A DNA stretch of 64,000 nt, taken from assembly GCF_020880995.1 (NCBI RefSeq), contig NZ_JAJISD010000008.1, forward strand, positions 62,001-126,000. Reading direction: 5' to 3'. A program made the position numbers and the translations under genes. This document shows positions 29,308 to 37,394 of this stretch, one piece after another. Every line of letters begins with the position of its first letter. The stretch's first letter is position 1. The notes under the pieces are model-generated. The model made no database searches. It had not been told where the DNA came from and saw only the letters and a list, made by a program, of their open reading frames with translations. The stretch comes from Reyranella aquatilis. GTDB taxonomy: Bacteria > Pseudomonadota > Alphaproteobacteria > Reyranellales > Reyranellaceae.

Positions 29308-29318
29308 CCCAACGGCGT

Positions 29319-29840
29319 CTACTTGATGAATTCGTAGGCGAAGTAGCCTCCATCGCGAGACGCCGATGGCGGCCATCCGTGAAGTTGGCTCGGCGGACTC
29401 GGATACTTTTCCATCCCGTAGAAACGAACACGCCTAGTTGGAGCGGTTGTGGGGAGCCGAACGGCTTCCTCCCAGCACCGGTTTGCGGACTCGATCACGG
29501 CGCTGCCGTAACCCGTGAAGATGAGAGGCCCTTCGATGATGACTCGAATTGGCATTTTCACGGCCTGAAGCTGTCGCAGTCCGACTCGTGCGCCTGCCCA
29601 CGACGGGGGCAGGCATTCCCGGTTGTCTCCGAAGCGCTGACAAGGTCTTGAGAAGCTGTCGGAGAGCGATTCGACGCTTCCCTCCAGCACCCAGGTTGCC
29701 TTGGTCTCGCACGCCTTCGGTCCTTCCTTCTTCAGGTCGCAGGGAGGGGGCGGGCAGAGTCCCTGGGCAAGGCTGGCCGCCGGCGATGCCAGCATGGCGA
29801 CATGCAGTACCGCCAGCGCGGCAACATGGATCGCCCTCAT
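29319..29840 (-). CDS. Cys-rich secreted protein of unknown function, paralogue A
   Basis: 173 residues from ATG 29840 (MRAIHVAALAVLHVAMLASPAASLAQG), whose first bases overlap the stop of the upstream gene (ATGA), which explains the missing ribosome-binding site. A signal peptide is followed by CPPPPCDLKKEG, ACETKATWVLEGSVESL, C in RPCQRFG, C in NRECLPP, C in ANRCWEE and a C-terminal RRVRFYGMEKY...GGYFAYEFIK. It shares this layout with the next gene (CxPxxCD, KA.W..EG.(V/I)E.L, RVRFFGTEK, G.FAFE). Likely a disulfide-bonded periplasmic or secreted protein; I know no family for it. Confidence 0.75.
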   Translation of the reverse strand: MRAIHVAALAVLHVAMLASPAASLAQGLCPPPPCDLKKEGPKACETKATWVLEGSVESLSDSFSRPCQRFGDNRECLPPSWAGARVGLRQLQAVKMPIRVIIEGPLIFTGYGSAVIESANRCWEEAVRLPTTAPTRRVRFYGMEKYPSPPSQLHGWPPSASRDGGYFAYEFIK

Positions 29841-30292
29841 TGCGGAAGCATCTCGAAAGCAAAGAAGCCCGGTCCCGTGCTCGGACCCACGGATTTCTCC
29901 GTCCCGAAAAACCGAACGCGCTGACCGATCATGGCGGGCGTGACCTTCACGAAGCGGGAGAAGCAATGCGAGGCCGACTTCATCATGTCGCGACGCCCCG
30001 GCATATCGCTCGGCCGGCCCGCCACAATGGCACCCTTGAGCATCTTCATGTCACTCCCGAGCGTGACGTTGACGCCGTACCATAGCGACGAACAGCCAAA
30101 AGTATCGCAATAGCGGCCATGAATGTCCGTCAACTGCTCGATCGTTCCTTCGGCGATCCAGTCGGCCTTGGCGGCACATTGTTTGAGGCCATCTGCTGTT
30201 GTCGGATCGCAGATCGCGGGGGTACAGGGATGGTTGGCGAGCGCCGCCGAGCAAAAGAACAACGAGCAGACAACAACAGCAAGTCGATACAG
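29837..30292 (-). CDS. Cys-rich secreted protein of unknown function, paralogue B, apparent CTG start
   Basis: About 151 residues. The frame reads LYRLAVVVCSLFFCSAALANHPCTPAICDP, a good signal peptide, then QCAAKADWIAEGTIEQL, YCDTFGCSSLWYGVNVTLG, SASHCFSRF and VRFFGTEKSVGPSTGPGFFAFEMLPQ. There is no ATG, GTG or TTG before the signal peptide. A CTG at 30292 with GGAGG five bases upstream is the best start I can find, which would be unusual. The stop overlaps the ATG of paralogue A, so both are made together. Sequence, Cys spacing and tandem order show a duplication. Confidence 0.6.
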   Translation of the reverse strand: MYRLAVVVCSLFFCSAALANHPCTPAICDPTTADGLKQCAAKADWIAEGTIEQLTDIHGRYCDTFGCSSLWYGVNVTLGSDMKMLKGAIVAGRPSDMPGRRDMMKSASHCFSRFVKVTPAMIGQRVRFFGTEKSVGPSTGPGFFAFEMLPQ

Positions 30293-30360
30293 GAGTGCCT
30301 CCGCCGGTCGAGGCCGCGAGCATCGTCGAACGACCGGAGGTTGTCCACTGCCAGCCAGTT

Positions 30361-31236
30361 CTAGAACCCGTACAGCTTCGATGGCGTCTCGACGAGGATC
30401 GTGCGCCGCGTCGCCTCGTCCGGCACCCAGTCCTCGAACGTCTTGAGCGTGATCGGATAGGTCGTTACGCGGTTGAGGTCGGTGTCGGTGTGCGGCCAGT
30501 CGCTGCCCCACATCAGGCGTTCGGGGCCGAAGGCATCGAGCAGAATCGGCGCCGCCATCCGCGCGCGCTCCGGGCCGACGCGATAGGCTCCGCACATCAC
30601 GACGAAGACGCGGCCGGTCCTGGCGCTTTCCAGCAGGACCTTGAAGCCGGGGTCGCGGGCGGGTCCCAGGGTGCGGTCGAACATGCCGTAGTGCGGGATC
30701 ACCACCTTGTGGCCGCCATCCAGCAGGAAAGGCAGCATCTCGGGCAGGCGCCGACTCTCGACATAGAGATGGATCGGCCAGTCCCGCTTCAGCGCCTCGC
30801 CCAGCATCTCGTGATAGGCCGACCATTGTGGCGACGGCAGGCCGAAGATCGGAAAGCGCAGGCCGCGGACGCCGATGCGCGCCATTTCTTCCCACTCTTC
30901 GGGCCGCGTTTCGACCGAGGGCGAAATCCAGGGCACGCCGCGAAACCGGTGCGGCTCCGCCTTGAGCGCGCCGAACAGGTACGAATTGTCGTAGCCCAGG
31001 AACGAGGGCTGCAGCAGTACCGCGCGGCCGACGCCATTCGCTTCGGCCAGTGCGAGCAGCGTCTGCCACGAGGCGTCGTAGTCGGGTGCATAGCGCGCAT
31101 CGACGGCGAGCTTCAGGCCGCGCACGAAGACATGCGTATGGGCGTCGACCCAGGCGGAGGGCACGGCGCGCGCGGTTCCGGCAAGCACACTTGCCGCCAG
31201 CGCCAGCGGCCCGAGGGCGCGGCGCGAGAGCGTCAC
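30361..31236 (-). CDS. Amidohydrolase family (PF04909-type) protein with export signal
   Basis: 291 residues from GTG 31236, overlapping the stop of the upstream transporter gene by 4 bp. N-terminal SRRALGPLALAASVLAGTARA looks like a twin-Arg or Sec signal, unusual for this mostly cytoplasmic family. The TIM-barrel core shows the H-x-H of VDAHTHVFVRG, a His in KVVIPHYGMFD and LMWGSDWPHTD near the C-terminus, as in ACMSD/2-pyrone-4,6-dicarboxylate lactonase relatives. Likely a metal-dependent hydrolase or decarboxylase of a carbocyclic or lactone substrate. Same strand as the two MHS transporters upstream, which may import its product or substrate. Confidence 0.88.
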   Translation of the reverse strand: MTLSRRALGPLALAASVLAGTARAVPSAWVDAHTHVFVRGLKLAVDARYAPDYDASWQTLLALAEANGVGRAVLLQPSFLGYDNSYLFGALKAEPHRFRGVPWISPSVETRPEEWEEMARIGVRGLRFPIFGLPSPQWSAYHEMLGEALKRDWPIHLYVESRRLPEMLPFLLDGGHKVVIPHYGMFDRTLGPARDPGFKVLLESARTGRVFVVMCGAYRVGPERARMAAPILLDAFGPERLMWGSDWPHTDTDLNRVTTYPITLKTFEDWVPDEATRRTILVETPSKLYGF

Positions 31237-32489
31237 GGCGGCAGCGTCGCGTCGCGCGAGGTCTCCCGGAAGGTGAGGAGCGTGACGATCGAGATGGCGG
31301 CGGCTGCCATGAACAGCCAGGCCGGGCTGAGATCGACGCCGGTGCGGGCGACGAGCCAGGCGGCGGTGAGCGGGGTCAGGCCGCCGATCACGCCGAAGGC
31401 GATGTTGTAGCCCAGCGATACCGCCGTGCAGCGGACGCGGCCGGCCACCGCTTCGGTGAGGATGGCGGGGAGGATGCCGAGCCCCATGCCCGCCGGTACG
31501 ACCAGCGCGAGTTGGCCTGCGAGGATCAACGCGGGATCGGGATGATGCATCAACCAGAGGAACGGCACCGCTCCGGCGAAGCCTAGGATCATTGCGGCGA
31601 ACATGAGTGGTCGTCTCCCCACGCGGTCCGACAGCCAGCCCGACAGGAGCATCACCGGCAGCAGGAAGAACATGCTGACGGTATTGATCTCCAGCGCGCG
31701 CGCCGGTGCGATCCCATCGACGGTCTGGAGCCAGGTCACCACGTAGAGGAACATGAGGTAGAAGCCGACGGCATTGAAGATCGTGACGCCGGCCACGCGC
31801 AGCACGGCGCGGCCGTGATGGCGCACCGTCTCGGCCAGCGGCGAGGTTTGCGCCCGCTCCTTCGGCGCTTCCTCCACGATGACCTGCCGGATCCACCAGC
31901 CGATCACGCCCAGCAGTAGCCCCAGCAGGAACGGGATGCGCCACCCCCAGGCGGCCAGCGCGTCCGCCGGCAGGACGGCGGCGAAAAGGGCACCGATCGC
32001 CGAGCCCAGCAGGAAGCCGCCGGTGGCCGCCAGCGAGCAGAAGCTGCCGACCAGGCCGCGGCGGCCAGGCGGCGCCTGTTCGACGAGGAAGACCATCGCG
32101 GTCGTCGCCTCGCCGCCGACCGAGAGACCCTGGATCATACGCAGCAGCGTGAGCAGGATCGGCGCCGCCAGGCCCAGTGTCTCGTGGCCGGGCAGCAGGC
32201 CCACGAGGAAGGTGGGGATCGCCATGGCGGCGATCGAGAAGGTGAGGGCGGCGCGTCGCCCGTAGCGGTCGCCGATATGGCCCACCACCACGCCGCCCAG
32301 CGGCCGCATCAGGTAGCCCAGCGCAAAGATGCCGAAGGCCGCCAGGACCTGCGCCACAGGATCCTCGGCCGGGAAGAACACGCGGCCGATGGTGGCCGCG
32401 AAGTAGCCGTAGATCGCGAAATCGTACCATTCGAGCAGATTGCCGATGGTGCCGGCGGCGACGATGCGCCGTGTGCTGGGCGGACTCAT
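31233..32489 (-). CDS. MHS family major facilitator transporter, copy 1
   Basis: 418 residues with twelve predicted helices. Signature of metabolite:H+ symporters (KgtP, ShiA, ProP group): AAGTIGNLLEWYDFAIYGYF at the N-terminus, GHIGDRYGRRAAL loop, RMIQGLSVGGEATTAMVFLVE, and GWRIPFLLGLLLG in helix 6. It imports a small carboxylate or betaine-like solute with protons. Followed by the amidohydrolase in a GTGA overlap and preceded by a second, similar transporter, 35 bp away. Confidence 0.92.
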   Translation of the reverse strand: MSPPSTRRIVAAGTIGNLLEWYDFAIYGYFAATIGRVFFPAEDPVAQVLAAFGIFALGYLMRPLGGVVVGHIGDRYGRRAALTFSIAAMAIPTFLVGLLPGHETLGLAAPILLTLLRMIQGLSVGGEATTAMVFLVEQAPPGRRGLVGSFCSLAATGGFLLGSAIGALFAAVLPADALAAWGWRIPFLLGLLLGVIGWWIRQVIVEEAPKERAQTSPLAETVRHHGRAVLRVAGVTIFNAVGFYLMFLYVVTWLQTVDGIAPARALEINTVSMFFLLPVMLLSGWLSDRVGRRPLMFAAMILGFAGAVPFLWLMHHPDPALILAGQLALVVPAGMGLGILPAILTEAVAGRVRCTAVSLGYNIAFGVIGGLTPLTAAWLVARTGVDLSPAWLFMAAAAISIVTLLTFRETSRDATLPP

Positions 32490-32524
32490 TGCGCCGGACT
32501 ATGCCATGAGTGGCCGCGGCGGCG

Positions 32525-33796
32525 TCACTTCTTCGGCGGGGCCGCGGAAGCATCGTCCGGCAGGCCCGTCCTGTCGGGAAAAGAGGCCGTCGCGGCGAAG
32601 GAGATCGCCGCCGCCCCGACGATCAGGAAGGCCGGGCTGAGATCATTGCCGGTCCGGTGGATAAGCCAGGCCGCGGCGAGCGGCGACAGGCCGCCCAACA
32701 CGCCCGCGGGCAGGTTGAAGCCCAGCGCAACCGCCGTGCAGCGAATGCGGGCCGGTGTCGCCTCCACCATGAAGGCCGGTTCCACCCCGAACACGGTGCC
32801 GATGATCGCGACGAAGCCCAGTTGCCCCGCCATCACCAGCAGCGGATCGGGATGATGCAGAAGCCAGAACAGCGGCACGGCGCCGACCATCGCGGCCGCC
32901 ATCGCGATCAGGAGCAGCCGGCGCCGGCCGATCCGGTCGCTGAGCCATCCGGCACCGAGATAGATCGGCAGGGCTACCGCCATGGCCACCGTGTTGAAGG
33001 CGAGGGCGCGGACCGGGGCCACTCCGTCGACGAACTGCAGCCAGCTCACGAGATAGAGGAACACGATGTAGAAGGTCACGGCGCCCAGCGCGGCGATGCC
33101 GGCCAGTCTTGCCAGCAGCCAGAGATGCTGATGCAGCACCTCCCGCACCGGTGTCTCGGCCATCCCGCTCGCCCGGGGCGGCTCGGGCACCCGGCGGCGC
33201 AGCCAGATCCCCAGCAGCCCGATGGGCAGGCCGAGAAGGAAGGGCAGGCGCCAGCCCCAGTCCTGCAGGGCCTCCGGCGGCAGGACGGCGGTAAGCAGCG
33301 CCCCCGTCGCGGATCCGAAGAGGATGCCGGCGGTGCCTCCACCCGTCGCCATGGCGCCGGCCAGTCCACGCCGGCGGGGGCCGGCATGTTCGATCATGAA
33401 GATGAAGGCCGTCGGGCACTCGCCGCCGATCGACAGGCCCTGCACGATGCGCAGCGCGGTGAGCAGCACCGGCGCCAGGAGGCCGAGACTCTCATAGCCC
33501 GGCAGGATCCCGACGAGGAACGTGGAGAAGGCCATGGCGGCCATCGACAGGTTGAGCGCCGCCCGCCGGCCGAAGCGATCCCCGATGCTGCCCGACACGA
33601 GGCTTCCCAGCGGCCGCATCAGGCAGCCAATGGCGAAGACGCCGAACGCCGACAGCAGCTGCGCGAGCTCGCTCTGATGCGGGAAGAAGGTCTGCCCGAT
33701 GATGATCGCGAAATAGCCGTAGATCGCGAAATCGTACCATTCGAGCACGTTGCCGATGGCGCCCGCGCCGACGATCCGGGTTTTCTCGGAGAACAT
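32525..33796 (-). CDS. MHS family major facilitator transporter, copy 2
   Basis: 423 residues, again with GAIGNVLEWYDFAIYGYFA, GSIGDRFGRRAALNLS, RIVQGLSIGGECPTAFIFMIE and WGWRLPFLLGLPIG. Clearly a tandem paralogue of the next gene downstream, diverged mainly in the loops and C-terminus. Keeping two MHS transporters in one unit suggests either two related substrates or different affinities. It begins 22 bp after the stop of the peptide-type receptor gene on the same strand. Confidence 0.92.
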   Translation of the reverse strand: MFSEKTRIVGAGAIGNVLEWYDFAIYGYFAIIIGQTFFPHQSELAQLLSAFGVFAIGCLMRPLGSLVSGSIGDRFGRRAALNLSMAAMAFSTFLVGILPGYESLGLLAPVLLTALRIVQGLSIGGECPTAFIFMIEHAGPRRRGLAGAMATGGGTAGILFGSATGALLTAVLPPEALQDWGWRLPFLLGLPIGLLGIWLRRRVPEPPRASGMAETPVREVLHQHLWLLARLAGIAALGAVTFYIVFLYLVSWLQFVDGVAPVRALAFNTVAMAVALPIYLGAGWLSDRIGRRRLLLIAMAAAMVGAVPLFWLLHHPDPLLVMAGQLGFVAIIGTVFGVEPAFMVEATPARIRCTAVALGFNLPAGVLGGLSPLAAAWLIHRTGNDLSPAFLIVGAAAISFAATASFPDRTGLPDDASAAPPKK

Positions 33797-33818
33797 CGCC
33801 TATCCGGCGCCGGCGGCG

Positions 33819-35399
33819 TCAGTTGCCCTTCTTCTCGATGTTCCAGAACACCGGGACGGGGCTGGTCACCACGCCGCTCAGCCGGTCGGCGCGCGTCGCC
33901 GTCGGCAGCGTGTACTGGCCGAGCGGGACGTGCGTGCCGTAGGTGATGGCGCGCGCCTGCAGGTCGGCCGCGATCTTCCTGCGGCTTTCCAGGTCGGGCG
34001 CACGGGCGAATGCGTCGCGCAGCCGTTCGACCTCGGCATCGCACGGCCAGCCGAAATTGGCCTTGTCGCAGGACGCAGTGAGCATGCTGTTGGTCAGCGG
34101 GTTCATCATGTCGACCGAGAGCCATGAGGTCATGAAGCCGTTCCAGCCGCCGTCCTGCGGCAGGGTCTTGCGCAGGCGGCGCGAGACGATCGCCTGGAAG
34201 TCGAGCGGCACCATCTGGACCTTGAAGCCGCCCTTCTCCAGCAGGTCCTTGGCGATCGGGCCGGCATTGGTCAGCACCGCGATGTCGGTGGTGTGCAGCA
34301 TCACGATCGGGGTGCCGTCGTAGCCGGCCTCCTTGAGCAGCTCCCGCGACCGGGCGAAGTTGCCGCGCACCAGCCCGTCCATGCCGGCCTTGCTCTCGAG
34401 CGGCGTGCCGCAGACGAACATGGCATCGCAGGTCTGGTAGTACTTCTCGTCGCCGATCACGCCCTGCAGGAACGCCTTCTGGTCGAAGGCATACTCGGCG
34501 GCACGTCGCACCTTCTCATTGTCGAAGGGGGGCACGACGGTATTCCAGCGGAAGACGTACTGGGCACCGATCTTGTTGTAGACCTCGAGCCGGATGTTCC
34601 TGTCGGCCTGCAACAGCGACTTCAGGTCGTGCGGCGGCGCCTCGATATAGTCGATCTCCCCCGCCAGCAGGGCGTTCACCGCGGTCTGGTGGTCGGGGAT
34701 CGCCAGCCACTCCACGCGATCGACCTTGGCGACCTTGCCGCCAGCGAGGCCGGAGGCAGGTTCCGGGCGCGGCTTGTAATCGGGGTTCCTCACATAGACG
34801 GTCTTGTCGCCGGGCTTCCACTCGTCGGCCTTGAAGATGAAGGGACCGGAGCCGACGAACTCGGAAATCTGCTTGGCCGGATCGGTGTCGGCGATGCGCT
34901 TGGGCATCATCAGCGGGGTCGAGCCGCCGGGCTTGGCCAGCGAATCGATCAGCAGCCCATAGGGCTCCTTGAGGACGATCCTGAACGTCCTGTCGTTCAC
35001 CGGCTCGAACGAGGACACGAAACTCAACATCTTCACGCCGGTCGAATCGCGCGCGCCCCAGCGCTTCAGCGAGGCGATGCAGTCCTCGGCGGTGACCGGC
35101 TTGCCGTCGTGCCACTTCAGCCCGTCGCGCAGGGTGAAGGTGTAGGTGAGCTTGTCGTCGCTCAGGCTCCAGGTGTCGACCATCTGCGGCTGCGCCTGCA
35201 GCTTCTCATCCATCGCGAACAGCGTGTCCCACACCATGTAGCCATGGTTCCGCACGATGTTGGCGGTGGTCCAGATCGGATCGAGCACCTTGAGGTCCGA
35301 ATGCATCACCGCCTTGATGGTCTTCGTCTGGGCGAAGGCAGGCGAGGCGAGCAGGAGCGCGGCGGCGGAGCCGGCGGCGAACAGTCCGCGAAGGCGCAT
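33819..35399 (-). CDS. ABC transporter substrate-binding protein, family 5 (peptide/nickel type)
   Basis: 526 residues from ATG 35399 with a signal peptide (MRLRGLFAAGSAAALLLASPAFA). SBP_bac_5 landmarks: LDPIWTTANIVRNHGYMVWDTLF, YTFTLRDGLKWHDGKPVTAEDCIASLKR, SGPFIFKADEWKPGDKTVYVRNP, and FDNEKVRRAAEYAFDQKAFLQGV. It captures a peptide-like or other small ligand in the periplasm. No DppBCDF-type permease or ATPase genes lie nearby; instead MHS transporters and an oxygenase flank it. The stop of the upstream oxygenase is 4 bp from its start. Confidence 0.92.
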   Translation of the reverse strand: MRLRGLFAAGSAAALLLASPAFAQTKTIKAVMHSDLKVLDPIWTTANIVRNHGYMVWDTLFAMDEKLQAQPQMVDTWSLSDDKLTYTFTLRDGLKWHDGKPVTAEDCIASLKRWGARDSTGVKMLSFVSSFEPVNDRTFRIVLKEPYGLLIDSLAKPGGSTPLMMPKRIADTDPAKQISEFVGSGPFIFKADEWKPGDKTVYVRNPDYKPRPEPASGLAGGKVAKVDRVEWLAIPDHQTAVNALLAGEIDYIEAPPHDLKSLLQADRNIRLEVYNKIGAQYVFRWNTVVPPFDNEKVRRAAEYAFDQKAFLQGVIGDEKYYQTCDAMFVCGTPLESKAGMDGLVRGNFARSRELLKEAGYDGTPIVMLHTTDIAVLTNAGPIAKDLLEKGGFKVQMVPLDFQAIVSRRLRKTLPQDGGWNGFMTSWLSVDMMNPLTNSMLTASCDKANFGWPCDAEVERLRDAFARAPDLESRRKIAADLQARAITYGTHVPLGQYTLPTATRADRLSGVVTSPVPVFWNIEKKGN

Positions 35400-35403
35400 C
35401 GGA

Positions 35404-36480
35404 TCAGGCCTGCCAGCGCGAGGTGGCGCGTTCGCCGGGCGCGATCTCGGCCTCCGACGGTGCCTGCACCTTCGCCATGTGGCCGTAGCGCTGGGCGGCG
35501 AACCACAGCGCATAGTCGCCGAATTTGATCGGCGGATACTTGGCCGGCCGCTCCGCCGACTGGCACGAGGGCAGGCACTCGATCATCGTGTCGTGGTCGG
35601 GATCGCAGAAGAAGGGAATGGCGTAGCGGATCTGGCCCGACACGTTGCGCACGCGATGGGGCGTCGACAGGAAGCGCTCGTTGCTCCAGCGGTGGAGGAT
35701 GTCGCCGCCATTGACGACGAAGGCATCCTCGATGCCGGGCGCGTCCATCCAGCGTCCGTCGGGCAGCAGGATCGAGAGGCCCTGGACCTTGTTCGGGGGC
35801 AGCAGGGTCATGAATCCCGAATCGGTGTGCGGCACCAGGCTCTCGACGGTTTCGTCGGTGCCGTCGATCTGCGGATAGCGCGACATGCGCAGGATCATGT
35901 GCGGCTTGGCGAAACAGGCGTCGAAAAAGGTCTCCGGCAGGTCGAGCGCCAGCGCGTAGAGCTTCACCAGCTTCTGGCAGAGCTTTTCCAGGGTCGCGAT
36001 GTATTCGAGCGTCGTCTCGCGGAAACCGGGCAGTTCGGCCGGCCACTTGTTCGGTGCGTGGAAACGGCGCCCCGAGATCACGTCCGGATCGTCGGCGGCA
36101 CGCTCGCGGCGCAGGAAGTAGGCCTCGTTCTGGCTGGGCTTCTTGCCCTGCGCGGCGGCATTGGGCGGCGCCTTCTGCGCGATCGGCATGTAGCCGATAT
36201 TGTGCTCGTCGACCTTGACCGCGAGCTTGGCCTCCATCGGCTGGGCGTGGAAGCGCGCGGCGGCTTCATAGGTATCGTCGATCAGCTTCTGGGGCACGCC
36301 GTGGCCCGCGAGATAGTAGAAGCCGACATTCTCGAAGGCGTAGCGCAGCTCGGCGGCGGCCTTTTCGGCCGCGCCTGGTACGCCCGCGAGATAGGCCGAG
36401 ACATCGATCAGCGGAATCTCGCCGCCGATCAGCGGCGGGGCGACGGGCCGCCCGCTCACGGGCTGGATGGTTGGCTGCAT
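35404..36480 (-). CDS. Isopenicillin N synthase-like Fe(II)/2OG oxygenase, copy 2
   Basis: 358 residues from ATG 36480 behind GGAGG. IPLIDVSAYLAGVPG and ELRYAFENVGFYYLAGHGV form the N-terminal half, followed by the HxD in LVPHTDSGFMTLLPP, distal His in STPHRVRNVSGQIRYAIPFFCD. By eye it aligns along its full length with the oxygenase at 20422-21405, including YIATLEKLCQKLVKLYALALDLP versus the matching helix there. First gene of the 36480-30361 group, so its product probably relates to the solute handled by the receptor and transporters downstream. Confidence 0.9.
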   Translation of the reverse strand: MQPTIQPVSGRPVAPPLIGGEIPLIDVSAYLAGVPGAAEKAAAELRYAFENVGFYYLAGHGVPQKLIDDTYEAAARFHAQPMEAKLAVKVDEHNIGYMPIAQKAPPNAAAQGKKPSQNEAYFLRRERAADDPDVISGRRFHAPNKWPAELPGFRETTLEYIATLEKLCQKLVKLYALALDLPETFFDACFAKPHMILRMSRYPQIDGTDETVESLVPHTDSGFMTLLPPNKVQGLSILLPDGRWMDAPGIEDAFVVNGGDILHRWSNERFLSTPHRVRNVSGQIRYAIPFFCDPDHDTMIECLPSCQSAERPAKYPPIKFGDYALWFAAQRYGHMAKVQAPSEAEIAPGERATSRWQA

Positions 36481-36620
36481 CGACGACCTCCGAATACGCT
36501 GCCCACAGACGCTATCACGTGGGCTGCAAGCCCTGCAAAAAGCAAGCCGTATGCATTTCGCAGGAGTGGTAGAATTCTGGAGGCCGCCCGTATTCTGCGG
36601 TCCCAGGAAAGGTCGATTTC

Positions 36621-37379
36621 GTGCAGCCCATCTGGATCTCGCTCGCGGCTTGCGGGGTCATGCTCCTCGGCGCGGTCATCGGTGCATTGCTGCGCCGCAG
36701 GCTGCCGGACCATCACCTCGACGACCATGCCCGGGACATCGTCCGGTTGGGAGCCGGTCTCGTCGGGACGATCGCGGCGCTGGTCCTGGGCCTCCTCATA
36801 AACTCGGCAAGCACTATCTACGAGACCCAGCGCACCGAAGTCCGCCAGATTGCGGCCAATCTCATCCTGCTCGACGCCGTGCTCGATCAATACGGCCCGG
36901 AAGCCAAGCCGCTCCGCTCCGTGCTGCGGGAAGCTGTCGACCAGATGATCGAAAGGATCTGGCATGAGGCAGGGTCCACGGATAATCGCGCCCTCTATGG
37001 CAGCGGGACCCTGGCGTCGCAGGTCTACGCTGGGCTCCACGCGCTGCCCGGAGGGACGACCGTCAAGTCGGCCCTGGTCGCGCAGGCTCTCCAGCTCGCC
37101 GTTCCAATCTCGCAGGCCAGGCTTGCGCTCTATGAGCAGTCGAGGTCCGGACTGCCGCTGCCGATCCTCGTGGTGCTGATATTCTGGCTCACCGTGCTCT
37201 TCGTCAGTTACTGCCTGTTCTCGCCGGTGAACCCGACATCGGCTGTGGCGCTCGGGCTGGTCGCTCTTTCGGCGGCGGCGGCGCTGTTCCTGATCCTGGA
37301 GATGGTCGAGCCATTCTCCGGCCTGATGCAGATCTCGAGCGCGCCGATCCGGGCCGCGGTGCCGCCGCTCGTGCCTTGA
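36621..37379 (+). CDS. DUF4239 (bestrophin-like domain) membrane protein
   Basis: 252 residues from GTG 36621, AGGAAAGG upstream. Two N-terminal helices (ISLAACGVMLLGAVIGALL; LGAGLVGTIAALVLGLLINSA), a soluble helical middle with SASTIYETQRTEVRQIAANLILLDAVLDQYGPEA, then two C-terminal helices (PILVVLIFWLTVLFVSYCLF; ALGLVALSAAAALFLILEM). This layout matches DUF4239 proteins, thought to resemble bestrophin channels; function is unproven. It stands alone, convergent with the AroM-HTH regulator gene 15 bp away. Confidence 0.8.
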   Translation: MQPIWISLAACGVMLLGAVIGALLRRRLPDHHLDDHARDIVRLGAGLVGTIAALVLGLLINSASTIYETQRTEVRQIAANLILLDAVLDQYGPEAKPLRSVLREAVDQMIERIWHEAGSTDNRALYGSGTLASQVYAGLHALPGGTTVKSALVAQALQLAVPISQARLALYEQSRSGLPLPILVVLIFWLTVLFVSYCLFSPVNPTSAVALGLVALSAAAALFLILEMVEPFSGLMQISSAPIRAAVPPLVP

Positions 37380-37394
37380 GGTCCGCCGCGGGCC

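Noticed and set aside
30293..31069. Upstream extension of the Cys-rich paralogue B frame
   Set aside because: It is an out-of-frame reading of the amidohydrolase gene.
36520..36532. GGGCT-GCA-AGCCC hairpin before the DUF4239 gene
   Set aside because: Only five-base arms in GC-rich DNA; expected by chance and without a T run.
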